Made by a program: the position numbers and the translations under genes. This document shows positions 50,803 through 60,171 of a stretch of DNA of 64,000 nt, piece after piece; the first letter of the stretch is position 1, and every line of letters begins with the position of its first letter. Source of the stretch: Azophilus sp965200465 (lineage in GTDB: Bacteria; Pseudomonadota; Gammaproteobacteria; Pseudomonadales; Azotimanducaceae); contig OZ241358.1 of assembly GCA_965200465.1 (NCBI GenBank), forward strand, positions 1,488,001 through 1,552,000, read 5' to 3'. Below the pieces are notes generated by a model. That model did no database searches, was not told where the DNA came from, and saw nothing but the letters and a program-made list of their open reading frames with translations.

Positions 50803-52218
50803 TCAGCCCATCCTCGTGGCCGTCTTGAACCCGGAGTACTTGGGCTGGTCTATGGCGACTTGATTGACGACGGTGTCGCGCAGGTGTGCGGCTAGGCCTG
50901 GATGATTCAAGGGAATGGAACCGTCGCGCAAGCCCCGCACCAAGGCCCAGCGCAGTGCGTCCAGGCCCTCGTTCCCACCCAACAGCGCCTGCAGGCGTTG
51001 GCGCTCGGCCTGGCGGTGGGCCGGGCCGCCGGCGAGGTCGCGCAGCACGATGTCCAGGGAGTTGCCGGCCACCCGGGCCAGGAAGCTGGTGCGGCCTTGG
51101 GTTTCGTTCATGACCACGTCCCGCAGGTAGTCGCGAACGCTGACCAGGAGTTCGTCCAAACGCGGCATCTCCGAAGCGGCAGTAGGGTCCTCGACCGGCG
51201 CCAGCGTCGCCGGGCCGGGAATCAGCAGGTTCACCAAGTCCACTTGGCATTCCGAGGTGCGGCGGCCGATGGCCGGGCGCTCCACGCTGGAGTCCGGGCC
51301 GCTGCGGTAGTGCTCGGCCATGCCGAGGCAGCCGACGGCCCACCAAAAGGAGCCGAACGCCTCCCAAAACCTAACCCTTTCCGGGGCCACCCGGATGCCG
51401 GACTCGGACTCGTAGCCGGCGAACAGCTCCTCGTAATGGCCGAAGCCGCCCACCGGCAGCTCGGTTCTGCCGAAACGCCAGGAATTGGTGCAGATCCAGC
51501 CGAGATCGCGCATCGGGTCGCCAATGTGGGCCGTCTCCCAGTCCAGCACGGCGACGATTCCGTCGGCGTTGACCATGAGGTTGCCGTTGCGGAAGTCGTT
51601 GTGCACCAGCTTCAACTCATGGGCCTCCGGCAGATGGTCCAGCAGCCAGCGCCCGGCGTAGTCGATCATGGGCTGCGGCGTCGGGAACTGACGATAGCGC
51701 TCCCAGGTTCGTTCGATGAACTCCGCCGGCTTGGTGACGGCCAAAGCTTGGCGCAGCCCTGCGGCCTCAAGGTCGATGGCGTGGATGCGGGCGGCGATGC
51801 GCCCGCACTCGAAGGCCAGCTTGGGGCGCAATTCGGCAAGCTCCGGCAAACGCACGATGCGGGTGCCTAGGGTTTCGCCGTCCAGCCACTCCATGAGGAA
51901 GCCCTCGCCCAAGCCGTCCGCCTCCTCCAGCACATGGAGGATTTCCGGTGCCGGCACGCCGGCGACCCGGGCCGCCCGCATGAGTTGCGCCTCCGTCGGC
52001 AGGCCCGGGTAATGGATGTCCGGACCCTCCGCCCGCAACCCGCCAGCGGAGCGGCGCAAGGCCAGCGGGCGCTCGCCGCCGTCGGTGCGGGCGACGATGC
52101 GGTAGGTCTCCTGGCTGGCGCCGCCGGACAAGCGCTCCACGGAGACCAAGCCTTCACAGCTAGGCAGCCGTACGGCAAGGACTGCGTTCAGCTTGGCTTT
52201 GAAGTCAGCGTCGATCAT
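50803..52218 (-). CDS. Phosphotransferase-family protein linked to acyl-CoA dehydrogenase
   Basis: A 471-residue protein. Residues 1-340 are an aminoglycoside-phosphotransferase/choline-kinase-like domain with the catalytic loop LVHNDFRNGNLMV and metal Asp in VLDWETAHIGDPMRDLGW; residues 360-460 form a helical C-terminal domain (VRDYLRDVVMNETQGRTSFL). This matches the phosphotransferase part of ACAD10/11-type systems, in which 4-hydroxy acyl-CoA is phosphorylated and then handled by an acyl-CoA dehydrogenase. The dehydrogenase gene lies 246 bp upstream on the same strand, supporting that reading. Confidence 0.85.
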   Translation of the reverse strand: MIDADFKAKLNAVLAVRLPSCEGLVSVERLSGGASQETYRIVARTDGGERPLALRRSAGGLRAEGPDIHYPGLPTEAQLMRAARVAGVPAPEILHVLEEADGLGEGFLMEWLDGETLGTRIVRLPELAELRPKLAFECGRIAARIHAIDLEAAGLRQALAVTKPAEFIERTWERYRQFPTPQPMIDYAGRWLLDHLPEAHELKLVHNDFRNGNLMVNADGIVAVLDWETAHIGDPMRDLGWICTNSWRFGRTELPVGGFGHYEELFAGYESESGIRVAPERVRFWEAFGSFWWAVGCLGMAEHYRSGPDSSVERPAIGRRTSECQVDLVNLLIPGPATLAPVEDPTAASEMPRLDELLVSVRDYLRDVVMNETQGRTSFLARVAGNSLDIVLRDLAGGPAHRQAERQRLQALLGGNEGLDALRWALVRGLRDGSIPLNHPGLAAHLRDTVVNQVAIDQPKYSGFKTATRMG

Positions 52219-52464
52219 GAACTTGCGCCCAGCGGATGGCGAACCTCTTGGCGGCGCCTAGGCTGCTGCAATCCGCCCTACCCAAAGGCCAAGCGCCAGC
52301 GCTGCGCCAAACAGGAGCATCCCAAAGTCCTGTGCGCCAAGCAATGGCGGGACCAAACGCTTGAACCAATCCGGGCTCTCGACAAATCGGCGGATGGCAA
52401 ACCGCTCGATGCCTCGGCGGAACATCCGGCGGCCTCGCCGGCGTCCGCCGGGCCGGGTGCTGGG

Positions 52465-53736
52465 CTACCCTTCGCGCACACCCTTCGGCGCCCGCTGCTT
52501 CATGTAGCCGAACAGGTAGCCGGCCACGCGGCGCATCTGAATTTCCTCCGCGCCCTCGGTGATGCGGTAGCGGCGATGGTGCCGGTAGATGTGCTCAAAG
52601 GGCCTGTGCCGGGAGTAGCCCAAGCCGCCATGCACCTGCATGGCCCGGTCCGCAGCTTCGCAGCACAGCCGGTTGGACCAGTAGTTGCACATGGACACCT
52701 TGTCGGACTGCGAGAAGGCGCCCTGCTCATCCATCAGCCAGGCGGTCTTGTGGATCAGCGCCCGCAGCATCTCGCACTGGGTTTGCAGTTCCACCAACGG
52801 AAACTGAATGCCTTGGTTGGAGGCCAGCGCCTTGCCGAAGGGCTTGCGCTCCTTGGCGTAGCGGATGGATTCGTTGATGCAGAACTGCGCCGCCCCTAGG
52901 CTGGAGGCGGCTTGGCGGATGCGGTTCTCGTTGAAGAAGTGCTGCACGATCTGCAGGCCGCGCCCCTCCCCGCCGAAGATGGCACCGTGCGGCACCCGCA
53001 CTTTCGTCAGGGAGATGCGGCCATGATCCGTGGGCATGTTGAAGGTCCAGAGCATTTCCTCGATCTTGAAGCCCTTGGAGTCGGTTGGGGTCAGGAAGGC
53101 GGTGATGCCCTCCCCGTCCCCGGCTTTGCCGCTGGTGCGGGCCATGATCAGGTCGTACTTGGCGCGGTGGATGCCGGTGTTCCAGGTCTTGGCGCCGTTG
53201 ATGACCCATTCGTCGCCGTCCCGGTAAGCGTTGGTCTCCATGTGGGTGGCGTCGGAGCCGTGCTCCGGTTCGGTGATGCCGAAGGCGAAGCCGCGCCGCC
53301 CCTCGGCCAAGTCGTCGATCCACTCGGCCTTCTGCTTTTCGGTGCCGTATTCGATCATCAGCAAAAGCCCGACGTTGTTGCCGACGATGGAGTGCTCCGT
53401 CTGCAGGTCGTTGTGCAGGCCCAAGCCCTTGACGGCCAAGTGCTCGCGGATGACGGCCATGCCCAGGTTGGTGCCGTCGCGCCCGCCGTACGCCTTGGGG
53501 AAGGCGTAGCGGTAGTGTCCGGCGGCGTCCGCCCGGCGGCGGGCCTCCATCATCAGGGCCTCCCAGCCCTCGTTGGGCAGGCCGCCGCGCTCCCAATCGG
53601 TGCGGGCGTCCTCGCGCCGGTGGTCGAAGAAGCGGATGTTGTCGTCCCGCTGCTCCAAGGGCTTGATCTCCCGTTCGATGAAGTCGTCGAGCTCCCTGAG
53701 GTAGCCGGCCAATTCCGCTGGAATTGCAAAATTCAT
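52465..53736 (-). CDS. Acyl-CoA dehydrogenase (ACAD10/11-like)
   Basis: A 423-residue flavoprotein with acyl-CoA dehydrogenase blocks: AFGITEPEHGSDATHMET (FAD/substrate), KTWNTGIHRAKYDLIMARTS, NRIRQAASSLGAAQFCINES and the C-terminal QVHGGLGYSRHRPFEHIYRH with RITEGAEEIQMRRVA. The N-terminus and length fit the ACAD10/11 branch, and the phosphotransferase partner gene is adjacent downstream. It oxidises acyl-CoA and passes electrons to ETF. The substrate may be a hydroxy-acyl-CoA. Confidence 0.92.
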   Translation of the reverse strand: MNFAIPAELAGYLRELDDFIEREIKPLEQRDDNIRFFDHRREDARTDWERGGLPNEGWEALMMEARRRADAAGHYRYAFPKAYGGRDGTNLGMAVIREHLAVKGLGLHNDLQTEHSIVGNNVGLLLMIEYGTEKQKAEWIDDLAEGRRGFAFGITEPEHGSDATHMETNAYRDGDEWVINGAKTWNTGIHRAKYDLIMARTSGKAGDGEGITAFLTPTDSKGFKIEEMLWTFNMPTDHGRISLTKVRVPHGAIFGGEGRGLQIVQHFFNENRIRQAASSLGAAQFCINESIRYAKERKPFGKALASNQGIQFPLVELQTQCEMLRALIHKTAWLMDEQGAFSQSDKVSMCNYWSNRLCCEAADRAMQVHGGLGYSRHRPFEHIYRHHRRYRITEGAEEIQMRRVAGYLFGYMKQRAPKGVREG

Positions 53737-53936
53737 GAATTGCTCCCAATTTGGATTCCTTCGCTCCTAAACTTAGCCGCTCCGTATTCTGGGATCAAGT
53801 TTCAGCACAGTCGCCGGTGCGTTGCCCACATCCAATCAGCACATGCTGAGACACCCGTCACGATGCGCCGATTGTAGCCTCTAAACATTCGCCGGACAGT
53901 GGCCGCGCCGGAGTTCGAGCAAATCGGATCTTGTTT

Positions 53937-54587
53937 CTACACTCCGAAAAGTTGTCGGAACCAGCTAACAAAAGCTTTCGACTCACTGTTTGTGGGACTC
54001 AATACCCGATGGTGTAAGGCTTGGTGTAGCTGCTTCCCGGGTGCGTCCTGCCAAGCAAGCCAAGTATGGATTTCCGCCTTGGTTTTATGTGGAGTCTTGA
54101 AGGGCGCACCTTTTTTTGCGGCTTCCGCTGTGCAGCTCTTGGCGAACTCGTGCAAGTTCCCTGACTCACTTGGAATCAGCCTGACCAAGAAGTCCTCCAA
54201 CATGCCTGAAAACCGATTGTCCGGCATGATCCACATACCGAGGCGCCGGCCGCTGTCATGCGTTAGCGCAAAGCCTTCCTCAGGAATCTGACAGGGCAAC
54301 TCTGGGAACTGCTCCCGGCAACAAGTCTGGAACTGCTGCCATCGTCTGGGAGCATTGCCATTTGCATCCACCATGATGCCTAGCACCTCAAGGCCCGAAG
54401 CTCCCCACTCACCCTCAATGACCTCGCTGCGCAGCAGCTCTTCCGTACTCCCGTAGGAAGCGATCCAGACTGGCTCATTGCCTCGATCCCAATCAACGCC
54501 GTTTGCCTCCATCAAGTATGGAATCACGCGCTTGTCCGTTTCGCCCTCGACAAGCAGCTTGCGAGGATGCACCCTATGACTTACCAA
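53937..54587 (-). CDS. TOPRIM-domain protein (DUF3226/DUF4435-like)
   Basis: A 216-residue protein. The start LLVEGETDKRVIPYLMEANG carries the TOPRIM glutamate and a DxD-like later acid (LGIMVDANG), followed by GMWIMPDNRFSGMLEDFLV, a block typical of DUF3226-type proteins. TOPRIM proteins cut or rearrange nucleic acids with metal. TTG 54587 directly follows the ATPase stop; GTG 54572 is an alternative. With the ATPase upstream it makes a two-gene unit reminiscent of split OLD nucleases and PARIS-type defence. Confidence 0.65.
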   Translation of the reverse strand: MVSHRVHPRKLLVEGETDKRVIPYLMEANGVDWDRGNEPVWIASYGSTEELLRSEVIEGEWGASGLEVLGIMVDANGNAPRRWQQFQTCCREQFPELPCQIPEEGFALTHDSGRRLGMWIMPDNRFSGMLEDFLVRLIPSESGNLHEFAKSCTAEAAKKGAPFKTPHKTKAEIHTWLAWQDAPGKQLHQALHHRVLSPTNSESKAFVSWFRQLFGV

Positions 54588-55676
54588 TTATCTGACCTCA
54601 ATCCCGCGTCTCGCTACGGCAGCGATGGCTTCGTTATGGATTCTAACGGCTTCTTGGCGATCTGGTTCGATTCTCTGAATGGTCACATCTCCTGCTTTCA
54701 ACAATTCAGGTTCCACTACGGAGGCTAGGCTTTCGTAACAATCGCGGCTGTGGGTGGTTGCAAATACTTGCACGGAGAGCGCGGCGGCTCGTTCACTAAT
54801 CATCTCCCACATCTTTTTCATCACTGTGTAATGAAGCCCAGTATCAATTTCATCAACAAGCAGGACACCATTTTTAGCATTTGCCAGCGAAACCGCCAAA
54901 CCGAGCAGGCGCCACATACCGTTGCCGACACTGCCAATGGGAACCCGTTCTGGATTGTTGTTGAATTTTAGGAACACTCCGCTTGGACCGCCTTCAAAGT
55001 AGGAGGACTGGTCCGCCACAGTAGCGAGGCGTTCGACTTCCGGTTCAATTGCGCGGAGCGCTTCCACGATGGCTGCTTCTCGATCTGTCAAAACGACTTC
55101 GTCAAACAGCCGCACGACGGTGGCTGCCGTCATGCCATTGGCTGCTATTGTTTGGACTGACGGCTCCTGGCCGTTGCGTCGCCGCGACACCTGCACAAAA
55201 GAAATCAAACCCTCTGGCGATATGGAATTTTTGAAAGGGCGGTTGGCAATAGACCGCCACTCAATAACCAAGACTAGTGGTTCCTGATCCAATAGGCTAG
55301 GCTTCACGACTGTTCCTGCTTCCCCTTGGACAGGGTCGTCCTGTTCTTCGACATGAATGGACACCCTATCACTCCACGCATGCTTGGTGCTCTTTGCGTC
55401 AATGCAAATATTGCTATCGAGGTCGCGGTTGACGAACAAGTGAGCCACATTTGGGTGCAGGCGCCGGCCATCATCACCACACCCCAACTCACCCCGTCGC
55501 CTAGTGACCGAACCAAGTACTGATGGCTCCCCGGCTGACCTCAACAACTCAATGCACTCCAAAATCGAGGTTTTGCCGCAATTGTTCGCACCAACGAGCA
55601 AATTGATGCGCCCTAGCCCTTCCATGCTGAACGAGCGCAATCCCCGAAACCCCTGAATACGCAGTGATGAGTACAT
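54588..55676 (-). CDS. OLD/AAA_15-type ATPase
   Basis: A 361-residue SMC/ABC-like ATPase. It begins YSSLRIQGFRGLRSF and has Walker A GANNCGKTS (29-37), a signature-like region before LLVDEIDTGLHY (Walker B), and ATTHSRDC (switch His), as in OLD and RloC-like proteins. The middle carries an insertion typical of AAA_15/AAA_21 enzymes. ATG 55676 gives the P-loop near the N-terminus. It abuts the TOPRIM gene without a gap. Function in phage defence is inferred from this pairing. Confidence 0.8.
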   Translation of the reverse strand: MYSSLRIQGFRGLRSFSMEGLGRINLLVGANNCGKTSILECIELLRSAGEPSVLGSVTRRRGELGCGDDGRRLHPNVAHLFVNRDLDSNICIDAKSTKHAWSDRVSIHVEEQDDPVQGEAGTVVKPSLLDQEPLVLVIEWRSIANRPFKNSISPEGLISFVQVSRRRNGQEPSVQTIAANGMTAATVVRLFDEVVLTDREAAIVEALRAIEPEVERLATVADQSSYFEGGPSGVFLKFNNNPERVPIGSVGNGMWRLLGLAVSLANAKNGVLLVDEIDTGLHYTVMKKMWEMISERAAALSVQVFATTHSRDCYESLASVVEPELLKAGDVTIQRIEPDRQEAVRIHNEAIAAVARRGIEVR

Positions 55677-55805
55677 GCCAAGCCTCCTGCCACCCTTTGG
55701 AAGGCACGTCAATCTCGCCATTCTACCCTACTTGGATGACAGCGCAAGGGCATGTACGGGATCACCACCTTTCGGGCTTTTTGAAGGGAGCGCCCCGGTC
55801 GCCAA

Positions 55806-55865
55806 GGGCGCATGTTCGGGCAGCCTATGAGTTACGCACAACATGGGAGAACCGAACATGCGCCC
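55806..55865. repeat. 14-bp inverted repeat next to an IS remnant
   Basis: GGGCGCATGTTCGG (55806-55819) and CCGAACATGCGCCC (55852-55865) are perfect reverse complements, 32 nt apart. A weaker relative (GGGCATGTACGGG) lies near 55748. It may be an IS end pair or a hairpin. Confidence 0.5.
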
Positions 55866-55930
55866 CTTCGCACAGGACCGGACTTGTTGCTGCAAGGGGC
55901 CTTGGCGACCATCCCGAAGCCGCTCGGCGC

Positions 55931-56224
55931 TTCGAGCTTATGCGGCGCGTGGAGCGAGCGCAGGGGCTTTACGAGGAGCTGTTCGGCCGGCTGCTGTCGT
56001 ACTGCCAAGGCGGGACGCCGGGGCACGGCTTCCGGTTTGGGAACAAGCTGCTCTCCTTGGACTCCACCACCATTGAACTGTGCCTTTCGATGTTCCCTTG
56101 GGCAGGTTTCAGATGGACAAAGAGCGCGGCGAAGCTGAGCGTTGGCTTGGACTACGGCGGCTTTTTGCCCGCGTTCATGCAGGTGATGAGCACCCGGCGG
56201 CGCTGGGTCGGCGCCCCTGCTTAG
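55931..56224 (+). pseudogene. IS4-family transposase remnant
   Basis: About 95 codons resemble the middle of an IS4-type DDE transposase: FELMRRVERAQGLYEELFGR near the start, then LLSLDSTTIELCLSMFPWA (first catalytic Asp) and KLSVGLDYGGFLPAFMQV. The second Asp and Glu regions and the true N-terminus are absent. It ends overlapping the helicase gene tail by 4 bp. No intact terminal repeats or target duplication were found. Confidence 0.7.
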
Positions 56225-59200
56225 GCGCTGTTGCGAAGCCTGCGCCATTGCTCCCGCACCTCGGCTGCCGCATCATCAGGCGCGCCAAGGCAATGCCATG
56301 CATCCAGCCGCAGCACATGCCAGCCCAATGCACTCAAAATCTCATCCCTGGCCAAGTCGTTGCGCCGCCGCCGCCCGCTTTCGCTCCTGTGGTGGTCGCC
56401 GTCCACTTCCACATTAACCTTGATGTCCCCGTCGGTCAGCGCGAAGTCAAGCTCGTAGCCGTTGACGTCCATTTTGCCAATGGGCGACAGCCCTGCCCGC
56501 CGCATCGCCTCCCACAGCAGACGCTCCGCATCGCTGTGGGAATGGACGGGGATGTCGGGCGTCCCTGCGCCATCCCTGACGCCAATGATGTATTCGCGCA
56601 GCGAGGCCAGCGTTTTGCTGTGTTTGTGGTCTAAGTCGGGGTGGCCGATCACCAACAAGTGCCGCCGCGCACGGCTCGCCGCCACGTTGATAAGGTTGCG
56701 CTCCTTTTCTATCCACTTGGCTGCTCCGGAGGGCATGTTCGGCGTGAACGTCGTTGCAAAGATGATGACGTCCCGCTCAGATCCCTGCAGCTTATGCGCG
56801 GTGCCTGATATGAAGTCGGCGTCCGCCAGCGCCGCATCATCTATTTTCTGGGTGGCTAGGTGAGCAATGAGAGCACCTTGCGCGGCGTAGGGCGTAATCA
56901 CGCCAATCGATCGATCGGGCGAGAGCGCATCCCGCACTAGTTCGACTGCTTTTCTGCCCTGCGCCTCGTTCACCCAACCACCGCGATCGCGTGGGCGGCG
57001 GGAGTCGCCTGAGACATCATGCCATGTAAGAACCCGCTTCCCTAGCGGCTCCGAAACGGGAGTCAGCACACGGAGTGAGCCGCCGTAAAACGCCTCGTTG
57101 AACCACTTGGCTATGTGCGGGTGGCATCGGTAATGCTCGTCAATGGCGCACGGCCCCGTCACGCCCGCCTGCTCGCTGGCATGGTCAAAGGCTTGGTACG
57201 CGGAGCCATCCTTGTGGTGGATGCCGCGTGTGCGCAGTTCGGCCTCGCTCTGCCCCGCGTCCTTGGCGATTCGGCGCAGGTGCGCGTCGCCCAGCGTCGT
57301 GATCGACCGCAATTGGTTCGGATCGCCGATGATGGCGATGCGCTTGGCCCGGTACGCCAGAGGTAGGATGTCCGCCAAAGTGCATTGGCTGGCCTCGTCC
57401 ACGATGACTAGATCGAAGAGCGCCGAATCCAACGGGAAGCTGCCCCTTGCCGACATGGACGTGCAGGCCCACCCCCGCAGCACAGGGAGGGATTTGCGCA
57501 CCGCCGTGCCGAACGTCTGGTAGTGGTCGGATACACTGGAAAACGCAGGCAAGGCTCCTGGCCTTGGGTCCGCGATCTGATGCGCCACCTTGGATTGCAC
57601 CGCGGTCAAGCTATGGCGCCACCACTCAATGTCCACCCGCCGCAACTCGTCATCGGCAGCGGCGCTCAATTGAACAGGCTTGCCGCATTCATCGCCAAGC
57701 CGCTTGTATTCGTTCTCCTTTTGCGAGAGGCGGCGCTCCATACACGCCCATTCAAGGCGCTTGGCATCCGAAGTTCCGCCGAACACACTGCCCATCGTCT
57801 TAATTAGCCGCCTCTCCGCATCGTTCGCCGCTTTATCCAAATCTTGCTTCTGCTTGCGATCGTCTTCCGCCCGCCGTCGCTCCGCCTCCGCTTCAGCCAT
57901 GCACGAAGCCCATTCGCGTATGCGCCCCATCGGTGTGCTGATGGGGCAGCCGATGTACGACCTCAGCTTTATGCGCCCAACGAACCTAGAGATGCCCTCC
58001 AAGTCCAGCCGCTCCGCTTGTTTGCCTAGGCTTGCCGCCTCGGCTGCCGTGAAGCGTTTTCGCGTGCGCATCGAGCATGTCCGCACTTTGCGGGGCACGA
58101 AAGCGGGCGCATGGTCCCGCTGATTGCAGGCTTTGGCCCAAGCGTTCGACTGGGGCCTCATCCCTTTCCTGATCTCCGCAAGCCTAGCCGCCGATACTTG
58201 TCCGCCCTGCGCCATTGCCTCCGCTTCCTCCAAGAGGCGGTCTTGCATCTCATCCCTCTCCCTCACCAGCGACATAAGCCGCTGTCCCAATTTTTGCCTA
58301 TTCACGTTTTTGGCCGTTTGCGCCGATCTGCGCCCGCTTGCTTGCGCCATGGTCCGCGCCGCCCTTTCGGGCGATGGCCCTTGAAACCTGCGGGAGCGGG
58401 CTTGGGCGGCGGATATGACGGCAGGAACTTCCTGCTTGATCTCCCGCCTGCCCGTGCGGACCAGCAGCCCCAGCGTCACATCCGCATCGGCGCGCTCGAC
58501 GGCCACGTCAACAGCTGCGTTGTTGGTTGAGGCCACCAGCACCTTCTCCCCGTCCAGCCATGCGTTCACGACCGCATTGACCACCAACTGAGTTTTGCCC
58601 GTGCCTGGCGGCCCCGTGATGATCGTCAGCGGCTGGGTGCGCATTAGCTTGAGCGCATCCTCCTGAGATTCGTTGCACGGCAGCGCCGCTGCGAGCGGGC
58701 TTGACGGGTTGCGCTCTCCCTTGCGGGGCGGCTCAACCAGCCAAGAGGCAGCCGTTTCGCGCCAATCCTCCCGTTCGCGCAGATCTTCCAAATCCTGCCG
58801 CACGAGCCAGCGGTGCGCAGCGAAATCCGCTGACAAGTAAATCGCCGCGTTATGTACGCCCTCCGCCAAGTTCGCGCCCGCATCCAGCGTCTTGCAGTTG
58901 TCAGGGTCCAGCGCCTGCGGTGGATGGCCAAGTCGTTGCGCCACCTCGTCGGCGGCCTGCGCCATGCCGTCCGCGTCTTCGAAAGGCAGTTCCAAATCCC
59001 TGATTTCAGCCACTACGTCGGCGTCTTCAGGCTGGCTAGCCAGCGTCGCCGCATTGAATTCCGGGGTGTGCGATGGCGTCAGCCGCCACCCCTTCCCGCC
59101 ATCCATCTTCGTGCGCTCCAAGCGCAGCAGGAACAGGGGAGTGACCTGTTTTTGCCGTCTGTAGCCTGTGTCTCTTCCCTGAATGACCACAATGGGCCAA

Positions 59201-59445
59201 CCGTAGAGCAGGGGGCTTTGCCCGCCCATCCTCCCGTTCAGATGGTCGGCGACGGGCTTGGGGGCTTCGGCATGGTCGGCCCGCCCCGTGACCAAAAGCT
59301 CAGGGCCTTCGTGCGGGAACCACCTAGGCCGCTCATCCGGGGCTGGCCGCAACGGCACCCAAGTCTGCGCCATTTCCCCCACTACGCAGCCTAGCGCATA
59401 CTTGACCAAGCGTTCCCAGTGGCTTTGGCTAGCTTGTGCGGACAT
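56221..59445 (-). CDS. SF1 helicase with C-terminal Vsr/DUF559-like nuclease domain
   Basis: A 1074-residue protein. After a 250-residue N-terminal domain lies an Upf1-like SF1 helicase (Walker A GPPGTGKTQ at 278-286, VIVDEASQCTLADILP as motif II, GDPNQL, EHYRCHPHI, SGTAHKLQGSERDVIIF, NVAASRARRHLLVIG) split by a coiled-coil insertion. The last ~100 residues (ERLLWEAMRRAG, KVNVEVDGDHHRSESGRRRRN, LGWHVLRLDAW) match the Vsr/DUF559 endonuclease fold. Long helicase-nuclease proteins of this kind occur in defence islands. ATG 59445 is the only good start. Confidence 0.85.
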   Translation of the reverse strand: MSAQASQSHWERLVKYALGCVVGEMAQTWVPLRPAPDERPRWFPHEGPELLVTGRADHAEAPKPVADHLNGRMGGQSPLLYGWPIVVIQGRDTGYRRQKQVTPLFLLRLERTKMDGGKGWRLTPSHTPEFNAATLASQPEDADVVAEIRDLELPFEDADGMAQAADEVAQRLGHPPQALDPDNCKTLDAGANLAEGVHNAAIYLSADFAAHRWLVRQDLEDLREREDWRETAASWLVEPPRKGERNPSSPLAAALPCNESQEDALKLMRTQPLTIITGPPGTGKTQLVVNAVVNAWLDGEKVLVASTNNAAVDVAVERADADVTLGLLVRTGRREIKQEVPAVISAAQARSRRFQGPSPERAARTMAQASGRRSAQTAKNVNRQKLGQRLMSLVRERDEMQDRLLEEAEAMAQGGQVSAARLAEIRKGMRPQSNAWAKACNQRDHAPAFVPRKVRTCSMRTRKRFTAAEAASLGKQAERLDLEGISRFVGRIKLRSYIGCPISTPMGRIREWASCMAEAEAERRRAEDDRKQKQDLDKAANDAERRLIKTMGSVFGGTSDAKRLEWACMERRLSQKENEYKRLGDECGKPVQLSAAADDELRRVDIEWWRHSLTAVQSKVAHQIADPRPGALPAFSSVSDHYQTFGTAVRKSLPVLRGWACTSMSARGSFPLDSALFDLVIVDEASQCTLADILPLAYRAKRIAIIGDPNQLRSITTLGDAHLRRIAKDAGQSEAELRTRGIHHKDGSAYQAFDHASEQAGVTGPCAIDEHYRCHPHIAKWFNEAFYGGSLRVLTPVSEPLGKRVLTWHDVSGDSRRPRDRGGWVNEAQGRKAVELVRDALSPDRSIGVITPYAAQGALIAHLATQKIDDAALADADFISGTAHKLQGSERDVIIFATTFTPNMPSGAAKWIEKERNLINVAASRARRHLLVIGHPDLDHKHSKTLASLREYIIGVRDGAGTPDIPVHSHSDAERLLWEAMRRAGLSPIGKMDVNGYELDFALTDGDIKVNVEVDGDHHRSESGRRRRNDLARDEILSALGWHVLRLDAWHCLGAPDDAAAEVREQWRRLRNSA

Positions 59446-60171
59446 GCGAGTCGCTTGGATGGGTCGTCATGAACGTCGATTTTGTAATGAGTGTGCAGGG
59501 TTCAGGGATAAGAACAGAATTTACTTTACTTTTTCAGCCGGAACGCATGCCACCCGAAAAATGAAGAATCCATAAGGATGTACTTGCGAGGCGGGCGCTG
59601 TGGTGGATCCAACTCTTGTTGTAGGCAGAAAGCCTCAATAGAGACCACTACTGCTGTTGAACCTGCCCTCTGTCATTTTGTTTGTTTTATCCGTGACGCG
59701 GGGCTAGCTTGCGCCATTTTCTTCGCCGCCGCCTGAAGCCGTTCGTGCGGCGGGCGATGTTATCCTAGCCACCCTGCCTCGTATTTCGCGGCTGTCCAGG
59801 CGTTCCGGAAGACACCAATCAACGGAGGTGGTCCATGCTCGCACATTGGTGCGGCCTGAGCGACGTGGCTGGCGGTGGTCGCCAAGCCGTCCGCGGTGCT
59901 GGCCGGCTTTGTCGCCTTCTGCGCGTTCCCCTCCACCGCTTGGGTTGCCGGATGGGTAGCAACCGTTGCGGACGGGATGACGATGCTGCTTGTCGTGGTT
60001 TTGGCGCACGTCCTGTTGACCGACCGCAATGAAGCGGCCAAGTCCAGCCGCCTTCCCATTTTGCCGCCCCTTCGCAGCGCAGGGGCGGCGGGGCAGTATC
60101 TTGTCGCGGGACTTTTCACGCTCGGTCCAATCGCGCCGCCGCACGTCCCGACGGGGCGCTTGGGGCGGGCC
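59446..60171. other. 730-bp region without a supported gene
   Basis: An AT-richer patch near 59480-59580 follows the divergent helicase start. A frame open from 59875 into the methyltransferase encodes two hydrophobic stretches (VLAGFVAFCAFPSTAWVAGW and MLLVVVLAHVLLTDRN); it could be an N-terminal membrane extension or a decayed gene. I see no promoter or RNA gene that I can support. Confidence 0.35.
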
